Shown piece by piece: positions 1-14,000 of a stretch of DNA of 64,000 nt. Both the position numbers and the translations under genes were made by a program. The notes beneath the pieces are model-generated. The model searched no databases, was not told the DNA's origin, and saw nothing but the letters and a program-made list of their open reading frames with translations. Where the stretch lies: the NCBI GenBank assembly GCA_008638375.1, contig CM018048.1:899001-963000 (forward strand), in the 5' to 3' direction. Numbering within the stretch: position 1 is the stretch's first letter; every line of letters begins with the position of its first letter. The DNA comes from Nyssa sinensis (Eukaryota; Streptophyta; Magnoliopsida; Cornales; Nyssaceae).

Positions 1-1298
1 TATAAAAAAATCAACATTTTAAAACCAAAACATGGTATTAATCAATTTAAAAATATTCGATATTATACATTTTAAAATCAAATCAATTTTAGTAATTCAA
101 TAATAATACAATAATGATAACGATGAAACTCAATGAATAAGATATAACTTAATAAACAAATGCATACCAAACAAAATATTAGAAAGTAATAAAAATATAC
201 AAAACCGATTGAATAGTAAAAAGAGAGTTGAGAGTTTGAAGAGCTTAATAAGATTTAGGGCACAAATATATTGTAAAAAAATAATATTCTTAAAAGTTAG
301 AATTTGTTAATGGATTGAAAATTTACGAGAGCACGTTTAGATTAACTTCAAAATTTGTACGAACAAGTTAAAAAAATAAGTGAGAATAACTATATAATTC
401 TTATAAAAATGTGTAAAATACTAAACTAACTATCAACATTTTTCAAAATTTCAGTTAGGGTTTGTACGGGACAAGTTAAGAGAAACTTCAATGGGGATAA
501 CTATAAAATTCTTATAAAAGTTTGTAATATACTAAATTAATTCTAACATTTTTCAAAATTTCAATTGGGACAAGTGCCTTTACTGCCCTTACCCTAAATC
601 TGTTCGTGCTCGTACTATATAAATCTTTAGGCAGGGCGAGACAAGATCGGAGAATAAGGGTTTGTTTGTTTTAGTTTTCAAAATAAGATTTTTAATTTTA
701 AAATGCGAGATACGTATTTGACAAGCTATTAATTTTAATTTATTTTTTATTTTTTATAATTTAAATTATCATATTCAAATATATTTTTTTAATTTTTTAA
801 GAATTAATTATAAAATTTTTAAAAATATTTTTTAAAAAATTATATCTGAATTACTATCCAAACGCAGCATAAAAGTGTGTTTGATGAAAGGTCATTCCAT
901 TCTTTTGTCATTTATACTACCAAGCATAAAATACTTAAAAATGGCTCCTCTTGGGGTGTATTAGAGATGTCCTGTTTATGTATTTTTTTTTCACATAGAT
1001 AGAATTTTCCTTGGATCTCACCTCTAGAAAAGTTATTTTCATGTGAGGGAGGGATGGACTGGTATGCAATTGTATTCTACTAAAACCCCAAATGCGTCAA
1101 CGATGTCGTGTGGGTGTGGTATCCACCTCGTATTTGGTAAGTGTCACCTCTGCAAGACTTTCTTCCATAACACAGTAGATGAGATGAGATGAACGCATTG
1201 TTCTATTTTCATTTCCTTATTTGATCATCTTTGAGCCTATCAATATCTGCAGAGGTTCCGATGCGGTGAAACGAGAAGCTTCAAACTTCTGAAATCTC
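1..1298. other. AT-rich upstream region of the SPPL gene
   Basis: No coding sequence is seen here. The stretch is strongly AT-rich and carries a two-copy tandem repeat near 362-577. The last 150 bases or so are less AT-rich and probably include the 5' UTR of the gene starting at 1299. Very short ATG-AGA-TGA and ATG-CGG-TGA units lie at 1179-1192 and 1261-1269. A TATA-like string near 613-620 is too far from the start codon to be assigned with confidence. Confidence 0.5.
362..577. repeat. Two-copy tandem repeat, period about 111 bp
   Basis: The blocks around 362-470 and 473-577 share the same order of motifs: a 'acaagttaa' start, an 'ataactata.aattcttataaaa' core at about 386 and 497, and an 'acatttttcaaaatttca.tt' end. 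Scattered substitutions indicate an old local duplication. Confidence 0.6.
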
Positions 1299-4200
1299 AT
1301 GGGTTTTCACACTGTTCGCTCCGTTATATGTATTATATGTATATATGCGGTGGTTCTACTCGTCTTCAACAAACCTACTACGGTGACAGCCGGTGATATC
1401 GTTCAGGACGACGATTCTTCTCCAAAGAAGCCTGGTTGTGAGAACGATTTCGTACTGGTACATCTAATGCTCCCTTTCTCTACTACCCAGTTTTTTTCCC
1501 CTGTGATTCTTCAACTGCGCGTTCTTTAATTTTCTTCTATTGTTGTGCCATCTTCAAAACTTCAAATTTGAAGACGGGATGGAAAAACACAACACCAGCC
1601 AGCCCCGTCTTCAAATTTGAAGTTATAAAGATGACATTCATTTGTGATCTTTAGATTTTTTTTTTTTTTAAAAGTGAGGTGAATAGTGTTTTGAAGATGG
1701 GTATGGTTGGAGCGAAAATATGGGACCATCATCTTCAAATTTTAAGAAGATGCAAAATTAAAGTTGAAAATGAAGGATGTGGGTTGGGGATGCTCTAAAA
1801 TAGTGAGTCAACTCAAATTTGAGTCAAAATTTTTTTTTTCTTAAATTCATCTCCAACGACTCAAACACATATTAAATTCATTTTTACTCAAACTCAAATC
1901 TACAAAATATTGATACACATACACACAAATATAACATTGGGTTCTACGTTTCGGGAATTTAGCTATTGGATAAAGTAATGATGGTCATTGTAGGATACTT
2001 TGGCTTGTTTCTATGTTCTTTCCCTTTATGTGTAATTTGGAGTTGATTGGCTTTGGTTGCTTTAGTTTTTTTTTATTTAATTTAATTTTACCTAAAATTT
2101 AGGGAGGAGCTATTCCCACTCCTCCATGTGTAATATACACCCCCCTATAAGTGCATTAAAGAGGAGTGCAAGTGATCAAAACATAGCATCTTAGAGTGGG
2201 AATAGTCCCACCCAAAATATTTACTAAAAATTAGTGTAAAATTTTCTCAAATATATAGTTCAAATCTAGTAGTTTTTTAAAATTGTTATTTTTATTCTCT
2301 TGACAGCCACTTGGCTTCACTTATTTTTCTGCAATTTGCATCTTGTTTTAATTTTGCTGCACATTAGATCAATGTAGTTAAAGGCGAAAGGCGCCTTCAA
2401 AACACTAAGGTTTAACATTGCTTGAAAAGCGAGGCCACAAAAAAGCGCTAATGTAAATGAAGAAAGGCATTAACTTATTTAAATAATAAAAAATATATAT
2501 TTACATTAAGGGTTTATTTATTCTAAGTTAAACAATATCTCCTGTAATTTAATACTTAAAAATTAATCTAAAGCATGACATAACATAATTAAATTTTAAG
2601 CAAAGAGATTATTCTAAACTTTTTCTTTCCTTTCTACTACTTTTATATTGGTTAAATATTGTCCAAACAATAATAGCCTTAATCCAAAAACAACAAGACA
2701 AGATACATGAGCACATTTAAGTAAAATAAGTTTCAGTTAATGAAGCTCTCATCTCAACCCCTTTCGCCTTAGTCAAGGTGATCGCTTGGGTAGTGCCTTA
2801 GTCAAATCGCCTAAGTGTATTGAGGCACTACGCGGCTACGCCTCAACCTTGTCTCGCCTAGGCGAGCATCTGGTCGCCTTTGACAACACTGCATTAGATA
2901 TATGGTGAAATTATAGGTATCTTTTAGGCAATTTAATTTTGAGGAAGGTCAAAAAGTTGGGATTGTGACAATAACTTGCCTACTTTTTATAGCATTATTG
3001 GGCTCCTGGCCCAATTCTTTCATTTTGTTTCTGCTTTTACTGATTTCCAGTGAAACATTATTTTTAACTTAATATGGACCACAATGAAGGTGATGGTTTT
3101 ATCTGGATACTTACAGCGTGTTTCTATGTTCTTTCCCTTTATGTGTAATTTGGAGTTGATTAGCTTTGGTTGCTTTAGGTTTTTTTATTTAATTTAATTT
3201 TACCTAAAATTTAGGGAGGAGCTATTCCCACTCCTCCATGTGTAATATACACCCCCCTATAAGTGCATTAAAGAGGAGTGCAAGTGATCAAAACATAGCA
3301 TCTTAGAGTGGGAATAGTCCCACCCAAAATATTTACTAAAAATTAGTGTAAAATTTTCTCAAATATATAGTTCAAATCTAGTAGTTTATCAAAATGGTTA
3401 TTTTTATTTTCTTGACAGCAACTTGGCTTCATTTATTTTTTTGCAATTTGCATCTTGTTTTAATTTTCTGCACGTTAGATCAATGTAGTTAAAGGTGAAA
3501 GGCGCCTTCAAGGCACTAAGGTCCAACATTGCTTGAAAAGCGATGCCACAAAAAAACACTAATCTGAATGAAGAAAGGCACTAACTTATTTAAATAATAA
3601 AAAAATATATATATATTGTACATTAAGAGTTCATTTATTCTAAGTTAAACAATATCTCATGTAATAATTATCTTTTAATACTAAAAAAATTAATCTAAAG
3701 CATGACGTAACATAATTAAATTTTAAACAAAGAGACTATTCTAAACTTTTTCTTTCCTTTCTACTACTTTTATATTGGTTAAATATTGTTCAAACAAGAA
3801 TAGCCTTAATCTAAAAACAACAAGATAAGATACATGAGCACATTTAAGTAAAATAAGTTTTCGTTAATGAAACTCTCATCTCATCTCCTTTTGCCTTAGT
3901 CAAGGCGATCGCTTAGGCGGTGCCTTAGTCAAATCGCCTAAGTGTATTGAGGCACTACACGGCTACGCCTCAACCTTGCCTCGCCTAGGCGAGCGCCCGG
4001 TCGCCTTTGACAATACTACATTAGATATATGGTGAAATTATAGGTATCTTTTAGGCAATTTAATTTTGAGGAAGGTCAAAAAGTTGGGATTGTGACAATA
4101 ACTTGCCTACTTTTTACAGCATTATTGGGCTCCTGGCCCAATTCTTTCATTTGTTTCTCCTTTTACTGATTTCTAGTGAAACTTTATTTTTAACTTAATA

Positions 4201-7200
4201 TGGACCACAATGAAGGTGATGGTTTTATTCTGGATACTTGCCGCGTCCCCCCCCCCCCCCCCCCCTCCCTCCAAAAAAAAAAAAACAAATAAAGATGGTT
4301 TTATTTGTATTCTACCAAAGTTAAGACTTAAAGAGTATGAATATGGCTTATTTGTAAAGAGTCTTCTCAGTTCTTTATTTGTCTAGCACTCTGTTGGTTT
4401 TTATTAATATGTTTTATTTTTATCTATCCATCCTCCATTGATTTTGTTAGGTAAAAGTTCAAGCTTGGGTTGATGGCATAGAGAATGGTGAATTCGTTGG
4501 TGTTAGTGCTAGATTTGGCACTACCATTCTGTCGAAGGAGAAAAATGCGAACCAAACTCACCTCACTCTTTCAGACCCTCGTGATTGTTGTAGTCCACCA
4601 AAGAATAAGGTTTTCCATCCACCTATAAATATAGGCATTAATACATTTTACAAATTGGATACTTTCTATGAGTTAACTAGTTCCAATGGGTTCATAATTT
4701 GGATTTTGTTAGCTTGTTGGAGATGTCATAATGGTGGACCGAGGTTACTGCAAATTCACTACCAAGGCAAATATTGCACAAACTGCTGGTGCTTCAGCAG
4801 TCCTCATCATAAATAACCAGACAGGTAATCACATATTTCTTTTTGTTAGTTGATGCATCTGTTAATCAATTTGGATGTGTTTCTGAGCAACTTCAGTCAT
4901 TCATGGCTTCTAACCAGCAAAGATGTTTACCATGCAATTTGTTTGGAGGTCATGAAAGTGAAACCCCACCCAAAAAAATAATAATAATAAAAGGAAACTC
5001 TTGCAGTGATTCCTAAAAAAGGCAGTGGTAAGATCATTTTAGAGATTGGAAGAAGAATCTTGTCAATTGTATTACTAAAAAACCTTTATCCTCTTAATTT
5101 AAAACGAAATATTCATGAAACAGGCCATTAGAAGGCCTTGAAATTGTTTGGATATACATCCTAAGCCATCCCAGTGCAGAATCATGGATGAGTGTCTGAC
5201 GTCTATATATGTTTTGAAGGTAATTGCAAAAAATACCAAGTTGCATAACCATCATGCTACCCGTCTGATTTTGAGTCCGATGAGGAGTCATTTATTCTTA
5301 ATATAAATCAAAGGAATAGTCTGTTGCTGCAGATGTGGGATGCCTTTTATTTTTGGTAGATAGGAGATGTCATGCTAGGCAATGATGGGAAATGACTGGT
5401 TCCTGCTTGATGGCATCTCGAGGCATTAGTCTTCTTGCCTTCGATTGCAGCGTGAGCCCTTGCAGTGCAAATCAATGTAAACAGGCGGCTAATGTGAATC
5501 CTAGATTGATCGAGACGCTAGTTCAATGTGGATGACTTAAACCATCTTGGAGGGAAACATTCAAAGCATAGTGTCAGACAACAGAGTTTAAAAAAGTTGC
5601 TAAATTACTATTCACAATTATTATTGGGATTTTTAGAATATTAGGACCCCTAAGTTCAATTAGGAGAAAAAAAAAAAGACAAGGAAAAAGAAAGAGAGAT
5701 GCGGAAAGTTGAAGGAAATATGTTTTTTATTTTATTTTATTTCTATAATGTCTGGATAGCTTTAATAGGAGATTGTTTTTCTTGTTTGCTGGCTAACAGT
5801 CTGATTCCTCATAGTTGATGGGGTTGTCGGTATACTCTTAGACAACGAGGAAAGTAAAAGAAAGAACGAAAGAAGTGGTGGGGGGGGGGGGGGGAGAGAA
5901 TATTTTGACATTAGACAGCATGCCCAAAAGAGGGTTTTGATTGGCCAATAGGTATTGCTTATTTGCATGTGCCAAGAGGGGGAAGAATCCATTTATTTAT
6001 TCATGTTCGGTTGCTAGAGATCTATGGAATCTTCTCTTCTCTCTTTTTGGTTCTTGGGCAATGCCTTGGTTGGCGGTAGATTTGTTGAAGATGTGGGAAG
6101 GGACTCGAGTTAATTGTAGCATGAGGAAAGTGTGGAGATTAATTTCTCTTTGTATTTGAAAGAGAGAACTTGTAGGATTTTTGAAGAGGAGGTAACTTCC
6201 CTTAGTAGTTTAAAAGATAGGTTGTTGAAATCACTATACTTTTGGGTAATCGAAGCTTACACTTCTTCTATTGATACTTTTGTGGAGTTTTTGGGAATTT
6301 AAGCCTCTTTTTGTAAGCTGCCACTTCACTTTTTGTAAGTATTTTGCCTTTCCTGGGTGCTTGTTAACGAAGTAATTCTTTACATATAAAGAAGAAGAAG
6401 AAGAAGAAGAAGAAGAAGAAGGGGGGGTGGGGGGAGCACGTGTGTGGTTGGTACTCGTTATAAATCATTCAATTGTCCTGATTGCTGATGCTTTTTCTTA
6501 TGTTTGTGTAGTGTGTTTCATTGGTTAGTACTTCATTTATTTGTGATGTTGTTATACTACCCCCTAAAATATGACCTTTATCAGGGAGGCTATCTTGATA
6601 TACATCTCATTTCTCTTTGACACAAACGAAAGTCCTGATTTAGAATATTCAATCATTCACAGTCGAGTTGAGTAGATAAAATTGTTCCACATACAAGCCT
6701 TTCAAACAGCATGAAACATGAAGATCGACTACATTGCTAAGAGTTGAGGTTCCCCACTATTTATTTATGTTTTTTTGGTAGGTTTTATTTGTTTATGTTA
6801 TATCAAACTTGTTTCTTTTCCCTGCAGAGCTTTACAAGATGGTTTGCGAGCCTGATGAGACTAATCTTGATATACACATACCTGCTGTCTTGCTCCCCCA
6901 AGATGCTGGTACAAGCTTGGAAAAACTGCTGATGAATAGTTCATCAGGTAAGCTTTTTTTTTAATAAGTAATAATTTATTTAAATAGCGATCAAAAGGGG
7001 ACCACGCCCATGAACGTGAATGATGTAAATAAAATGAAAAGGAAAAAGGAAAAGAAATGCACTCTACTCTAAAATTACATCACTCAAAAAGTCAACTAGT
7101 CCAAAAATGTAAAGAATTCAACAATCAACTCTTAATCACCCCTAGAATCAGGTGAGCTTTCCCACGTCCTTCATAATTACAAAGAAAAATTGGAACTTGT

Positions 7201-10200
7201 TTTTAAGAGTGATGTCATATTTGTCTTAACCTTTTTGTCACTTGAAAAAAATAATATTGGCCAGTCAGTATCTGTTGGAACTGATGAAACTATTTCTGTT
7301 TTGGGTTTAAACTATGGAACACCACACATTAGGGTCATGGCCATGGGGACATAACTACTTCCTACGTTCAGTTTTTGAATGTTGACCAAATGACCATATT
7401 AGGAAGAACAACGCGAAGAGGAATTTATACCTACTCTCTTAAGAGGAAACAAATTACTTAGATTCTATGAATGCAATCGTTACCAATCAAATTGGTTTGT
7501 GGGTTTTCAAGATCCTTCAACAGTTGTAATTTGAAGTAATGAGCAATACAGGTCTCTGTCTAGAAATAACTGAATTGGTGTGAACATAAGGAATGGAGCT
7601 AGCCTTTCATTTAGAGCGAAGGTACGTATCAATATCAATGGATGACTTAAAAAGGACACATGGAACTCTGCAAAATCAGGTTTATCCAAGTCATGTGTTC
7701 ATTCAGAAACTTTATAGAGTTTTAGGTGTTCAAGAGAGTTCTAGTTATTCTTCTTGTCTTTTTGTGTAAGTGTATTCCAGTTCATCCAAGTCATGTGTTC
7801 ATTCAGAAACTTTTAGAGTTTTAAGTGTTCAAGAAAGTCCTAGGCTATGGTCTCCCTCCCATTGGAATTTCTTTTATATATTCATGTTATTCATAGTTAG
7901 TCCCTCATCCCCCCCACCCCCAACAAAAAAATAAAAAAGGTTTCAAATCTTACTGGTAATCAATGGTGGACCCATAGGTTATGTGTTTGGGGGGTGGGGG
8001 GGTTCAAAAATATATATAGGAGGGCTGTTACAAGTATCAAAATTTTTGAGGGGGCAAGTTCTAATTTATAATAAGCTTTTAGTAAAAAAAAATCTCATTT
8101 TTGGAGGGGCGGTGCCCCCCCGCCCCGGCCACCCCCCAAGTCCGCCGCTGCTTGTAATCATTATGGCAAATGTTGGCTCATTGAAGTTAAAAAAAAGGTG
8201 ATTCAAAGATTTGTAAGGTGGGGCCCGATATTCATCTTATTTTATCAAAACTTTAACCCCCAACCAACTCATATATTTAGAATTGCATTTCAATTTTTTT
8301 TTTCCCTTCTTTCTTATTTTCTCCCCTGTTTTTTTTTTTTTTTTTCTCAATATTTAATATGATGCCTCTAGCTGAATCAACATTAGTTTTAAATGGAAAA
8401 AATATTGTTGAAAAATAAAATTCATTTAAAATATATATATTTTTTTAAAATTATTTGGACATATAAGCATTAAATCACGCATGCATACACATATATATTG
8501 TTTGGCGATAGTTTTACAAAAAGCAACTTTGGAAGATTACAAGAAGTCAATAAACGGAACAAACAAATAAAAGCATGGCTTAAGATGAAACCTTGGCTTG
8601 GCCTCTGCTTATAAAAGAAAAAAATTATGTAACCTTGGCCTCCCCAACAAATATTTTTTTGGCTCCAGCCTTGATTACAAGTAGTTCTTTATTTATTTAT
8701 TAAATTAATCAATTTAAAAAAAAAAAACACCATGATAGCATTTTTTTTCTTCTCACACTATGACTTTTATAAGATAGCTTGCTAAGGTTCTAGACTTGTT
8801 TGCAGTTTCTGTGCAGCTATATTCTCCACAACGACCACTAGTTGACATGGCTGAAGCCTTTTTATGGCTTATGGCAGTTGGTACCATATTGTGTGCATCT
8901 TACTGGTCAGCATGGAGTGCCAAAGAAGCAGATATTGAACTGGAGAAGCTATTAAAGGTTATTTTTTTGCTAATCTTAACTAAGTAGTATTTTGCTTTCC
9001 TAAAGTAGGATTTTCTTCTTTACAGCTTATGAATCTCTTCTGATCTATGAATTTATCTTGTTATTGTAGGATGGTTCAAGTGAATATCAAAACGTGAAAG
9101 GCATGGGTGCTCGCGGTGTAGTCGATATCAACACAACATCAGCAGTCCTGTTTGTTGTTATTGCTTCATGCTTCTTGGTTATAATTTACAAACTAATGTC
9201 GTTCTGGTTCGTTGAAGTTTTGGTGGTCCTTTTTTGCATAGGTGGTGTAGAGGTGTGAGTCATCCCTTTCCACATCCTACTTACAATTGATGGGTCATGG
9301 CTGCATATGTACAAATATAATTATGTATTCGCTTGCATTTTATAGCTTGTACACTGAATGTCTTCAATTATGGTTTTTACTTTTTACATAGTCATGTTTA
9401 AACTCCATGTTTATGCAAATTGTGGCCATAGGTATTTGAATCTTAACATACGGGGTGTTTTCTTTGCCAATTCTGTTGACATTAATTCTGATTTGTAGTT
9501 TCTTGTCTTTGCAGGGCTTGCAAACTTGCTTAGTTGCATTGCTGTCGAGGTACAATTACTCTCCTGTTGTGTGTTTCACCATAGCTATGAAAAGTCTGCA
9601 TTTAAATAACCAAACCAGCTAAAACTCAGCCTTCCCATCATCTGTGGGCTATTTATCACTTGGCTACAACTTAAATGTGTCAACATAGTATGACAACCTT
9701 TTGATGTGAATCTGTGTGTCATTTGCAAATGCTATTCTATCCGATAACCTTCAAGTTGTTTGCAAAAGCACCAGTTCAAGCTTCTAGAATTTGGACATTA
9801 CTGAAAACACTATACAACTTTATTTTATCTTAGTTCTTGCCCTTTCTTAATCGTCTCTTTCTCTAAGATCAAGAAACCTCTTCTTCTTCTTCTCTCATTT
9901 TTTTTTTGTTTGGGGGGTGTGTGTGGAATCTACACTGAAAGTATGGGCATGGTTGGAGAGGAATGACCTAAACAGGATTTTTGTAGGCAAACATTAGCAC
10001 TATTTTATAATGAAGCCAAAGCTACACTAAATATTATATAGGTGATAATGATTAGTATCTTCTACCTATAATAAGAAGTTGCTTGTGCATTTTATCATTC
10101 TATTTTTGTTCTTTCAAAGATGTCCTTGCTGATTATATTGAAGTCTCAATATGTCGTCATACAAGATAAGACAAAGTTATGTACCCCCCTCTGCCCCACC

Positions 10201-10959
10201 ACTTCCCTATGCTTCCTTAACAAAATGGAAGTGGGCCCACTACATGTCCTCAGCTCACATCCTTTCACTTGCCTCCATAGGTGCTTTCGCCACTTACAGT
10301 CTCTTTACAAACACACACTCCCCCCCCTCCCTCCAAAAAAAAAAAAAAAAACTCTCTTCCCTTGTAACATTATTATAAAAAATTTAGAGAAACTTCTCTA
10401 CTCAAATATAGGTCCTGTTAATCTACCAGCTTTACAGTCAAGTTAACAGTTCACCCAAAGAGACAAAAATACTCCTATTTTTTAGTTTTATCTCGTGAAA
10501 AATAAGGTAAAATCATAATTTCACTCATCCCCTTACCTTGTGGTCCTTATCTCCTACCCATTTTAACGACTAGGCGTCTGCTCTATTTTCCGAACATCCT
10601 CTTTTTCTCTGATCCAATAAATACCTTTTCTCTATTTTTTAAAACTTTTTTTAGGTGTTGGAAAAAATCATTTACTTTCTGGTCTCCACCTCTAGGCGTT
10701 GTTAGAACCAGTGGAGATTAGTGGATGGTAGCCTTGGCTTTGGGGGTTATCTCAGGGGGTCTAGTGAAGTGGTGGTTGATAGTAAAGATTTAAGTAGTGG
10801 AGGTAGCTGGTAACACGAGGAAAGGATGGGGGCATCCTCCATATATTCCTTCACCGGAACTTACGGAGATTAATAGACAGGGTAAGGGTTCAGAGGTGGT
10901 GATTGGAAACTTCAAAGAAATATCCGGCACTTAATTGTTATATATATATATATATATAT

Positions 10960-11009
<50 letters not shown>

Positions 11010-14000
11010 GAGAGGAGAGGCTGCTCATTGAAAGTGGGAGGAATAGGAAGAGGTGACGTTGGAAAGTAAGTTACTGTTTTGCCCTTAGTGTTTCGAGTTA
11101 AGAACTGAAAAAGAGGGGTATTGTCATCTTTTGCATCCTCCAATTTACCTGTGAAATTTGTATGTTAACAAAACCATCCAAATATATTTTTATATATTTG
11201 TGCACATGTGTATGTAAATGTGTGTGTAGGGAGAAAGGGTGGTGAAGATATTGATGATAATAGGCGTGGTGGATACTGATATAAAAAAAAAAAAAAGTCT
11301 GAGGTTTGGGAGATGTGGATGGTGATAGTGTTTGTAGCCAGTTTCAAACCTTGGAGTAGACAATGGATGGCAGTGGGGTAGAACAAGGATGCTAGTTTGA
11401 CATGAGTTGCCAGGGACTTTGGTGAGGATATCTATGCTCTAGTGACAAACTAAGGGAGGTAAATTTAATGGTTATGTGAAGGAAAACAATGTGCACCTGG
11501 AAGATTATATGGTTGTAGGTTACTTGGTTGGATCTATCCAAAATAGAGCACTCGATTGAAAATGGAGAAAAAATTAGGGATATATGAGAAATGGACTTAA
11601 TTGTGGATACATGCTTGAAGGTTACTATGATTATCACTACAGATGGAGTGGAATATCAAGACAGATAGCAGACATGCTTGAACACTGAGGTTGGTGGTGG
11701 TGATTCACAATTCACTCACTAAACTTGTAAATGGTTCTACAATATTATAAAATGTATTGTAAGGACTAAGGAGGCTCCATGCTCAATTTGATTTGGATCT
11801 CTCTCTCTCCGTGGCCGGGAAATTGTTAGGTGTTAGTAAGTGGAGATGGTATTCAGACTTTATAAAGTGAGCTAGCCAATATCTTACTTTTTTATCTGGT
11901 TACTTTTTCCACCTCCGGATAAGTTCTTTTCCTATCTAGTTCAAATGTGTTGTAGTTGTGAGGAATGCTTCTGGGCTTTGTAACATTTTTTGTTTGATGC
12001 TACTTGTGGCAAGGCTTTCTGTAGAACATTTTGCTCTATCTTAAATATGTTTCAAGCCTCAGTTTCTGTTATTTGTGAATTGTACTCTGATTGGGAATGG
12101 TCAATAATTTCTCTTATAGTCTTGCGATATGAGATTAGCATGTTTCCTTCACACTTATAAATAAATAAAAATAAGGTTTTCTTTTGTTTTACTTCCTTCG
12201 TTTGGATGTTCCAGAACTAACTGAATACATTTCAGGTGGTTCAAACATACTGGAGAATCATTCATTAAAGTTCCCGTCTTTGGAGCTGTCTCATATCTTA
12301 CTTTGGCTGTTTCTCCGTTCTGCATAGCTTTTGCAGTCCTTTGGGCAGTTTATCGAAACGTTTCCTTTGCTTGGATAGGTCAAGACATACTTGTAAGGAT
12401 AAACATCTCTTTTTTCCCATTATCTTCTCAAAATTATTGAAAACTGATCTACTTGGCATGCATAATCTCCTCAATGCTTTCACCCATTTATGAAAGTAAT
12501 TTTTGGTTTTCAGTAATGGCCAGCAATCATGTGCTCAGCTCTTGTGAGATGTCTTTTAATAAGGATTAAAAAGAAAACAGCAGAGCCCAAGATTTTTCTG
12601 TATAATGTACAATGAGAGCAAGAATATTGAGATCCTAGATTTTTAATCACAAGATATATATGTATATATATAAGTCAAATTGATCTGTGTTTAGGGTTTG
12701 TAAAAAGAAAAGAAGAGAGAAGAGAGGAGAAAATAGGATAAGTGTTGGTTGTGCAAAAATACTGACTACACATCACGAATTATTTATATTATGCAAAAGG
12801 AGGAATGAAGATTACAATATTTTCCCTGCTTAAATACTATAACTTATAAAATAAGAACTTTAACACTTCTCCTCAAGCTAGAGCATAGAGGTCAAATATG
12901 CCTAACTTGGAATATAAATTCTTGAAGGTGGACCTGGTCAATGACTTGATAAAAAAATTACCTAGTTGAGCACCAAACCGAACATAAAGTGTGACAATAT
13001 GCTTCGGCATGATTACATCGCAAAAAAAGTGACAGTCAATTTCAATGTGTTTCATCCGTTCATGAAATATTGGATTACTAGTAATGATGATAGCTACTTG
13101 TTTAACGCAGTACATTAGAAATAGGACGTGAAAATGAACTAGGAACGAACATGGAACACAACGAAGAAACAAAATAACAAAAGAGAGATGAAAGACGATG
13201 AAGTGAGACAAAATTAAAAATAGGATAAGTACAACTACGAGTACCTTTCCACCAGGCAATAGGCAAATCTGGAGAAGGAACCACAAATGGAGCAGTAGGT
13301 GAGATTTCAGGTGGGACCTTAAGAGACTCGGGCGATTCGGGAAGAAGCAGGAGCCTATTGGGTAACTTGTTGATCTTTGCAGTGTCGATAAACCTGTAAA
13401 GGAGGAGCAGCCACATGAGAAGATGAGGACTCAGAATCGGACAAACTCGGCAAAGGAATCTCCCCTTGACAAGAAGGAACTAGGGCATACTCCAGATGGT
13501 GTCCACACGTTGAAAAGAAAGAAGGGGACTTTAAAAAGGAACATTTGCACTAGTATAATACCGATGAGAGACATGATCATACCAATAATAATCATTTTGA
13601 GTATGAGCATAGCCCAAGAAAACACATTTGATAGAACGAGGAGACAACGTATCTTGACCTGGACTAAGAAGATGAACATAAGCTACATAACCAAAAACAC
13701 GAAAGGGTCAAACTAAAAGGTGGAACATAAGAATAAATGAGTGAAAAAGAAGACTTATTGGCCAAAACTGAGGATGACATGCGATTAATGAGATAAGTAG
13801 AAGTCATGACAACATCCACCCAATATGAATTTGGCACATGCATATTAAATAGTAAAGTACGAGCAACATCCAATAAATGATGATGCTTACGTTCAATAAC
13901 ACCATTTTATGGAGATGTACGAGGGCAGGTAGTTTGATGGATAATGCTGCATTCAACGCAAAAACCATCCATAAAGGACTGACTATACTCACATGCATTG

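Larger units (their letters stand above)
2006..4245. repeat. 1.1-kb tandem duplication in SPPL intron 1
   Basis: Unit 1 (about 2006-3118) and unit 2 (about 3119-4245) are near-identical over their whole length and differ by substitutions and small indels. Both start at 'tgtttctatgttctttccc' and end near 'ggatactt.c.gcg'. A 'ggatactt' string precedes unit 1 as well, so short homology may have mediated the duplication. Each unit carries one copy of two smaller repeats with inverted ends (2101-2213/3213-3325 and 2372-2893/3482-4020). The poly-C run at 4247 directly follows unit 2. Confidence 0.92.

Noticed and set aside
10120..11640. Several open frames of 70-108 codons in SPPL intron 7
   Set aside because: They are low-complexity translations of CT-, AG- and A-rich tracts with no motif, and lie inside a spliced intron.
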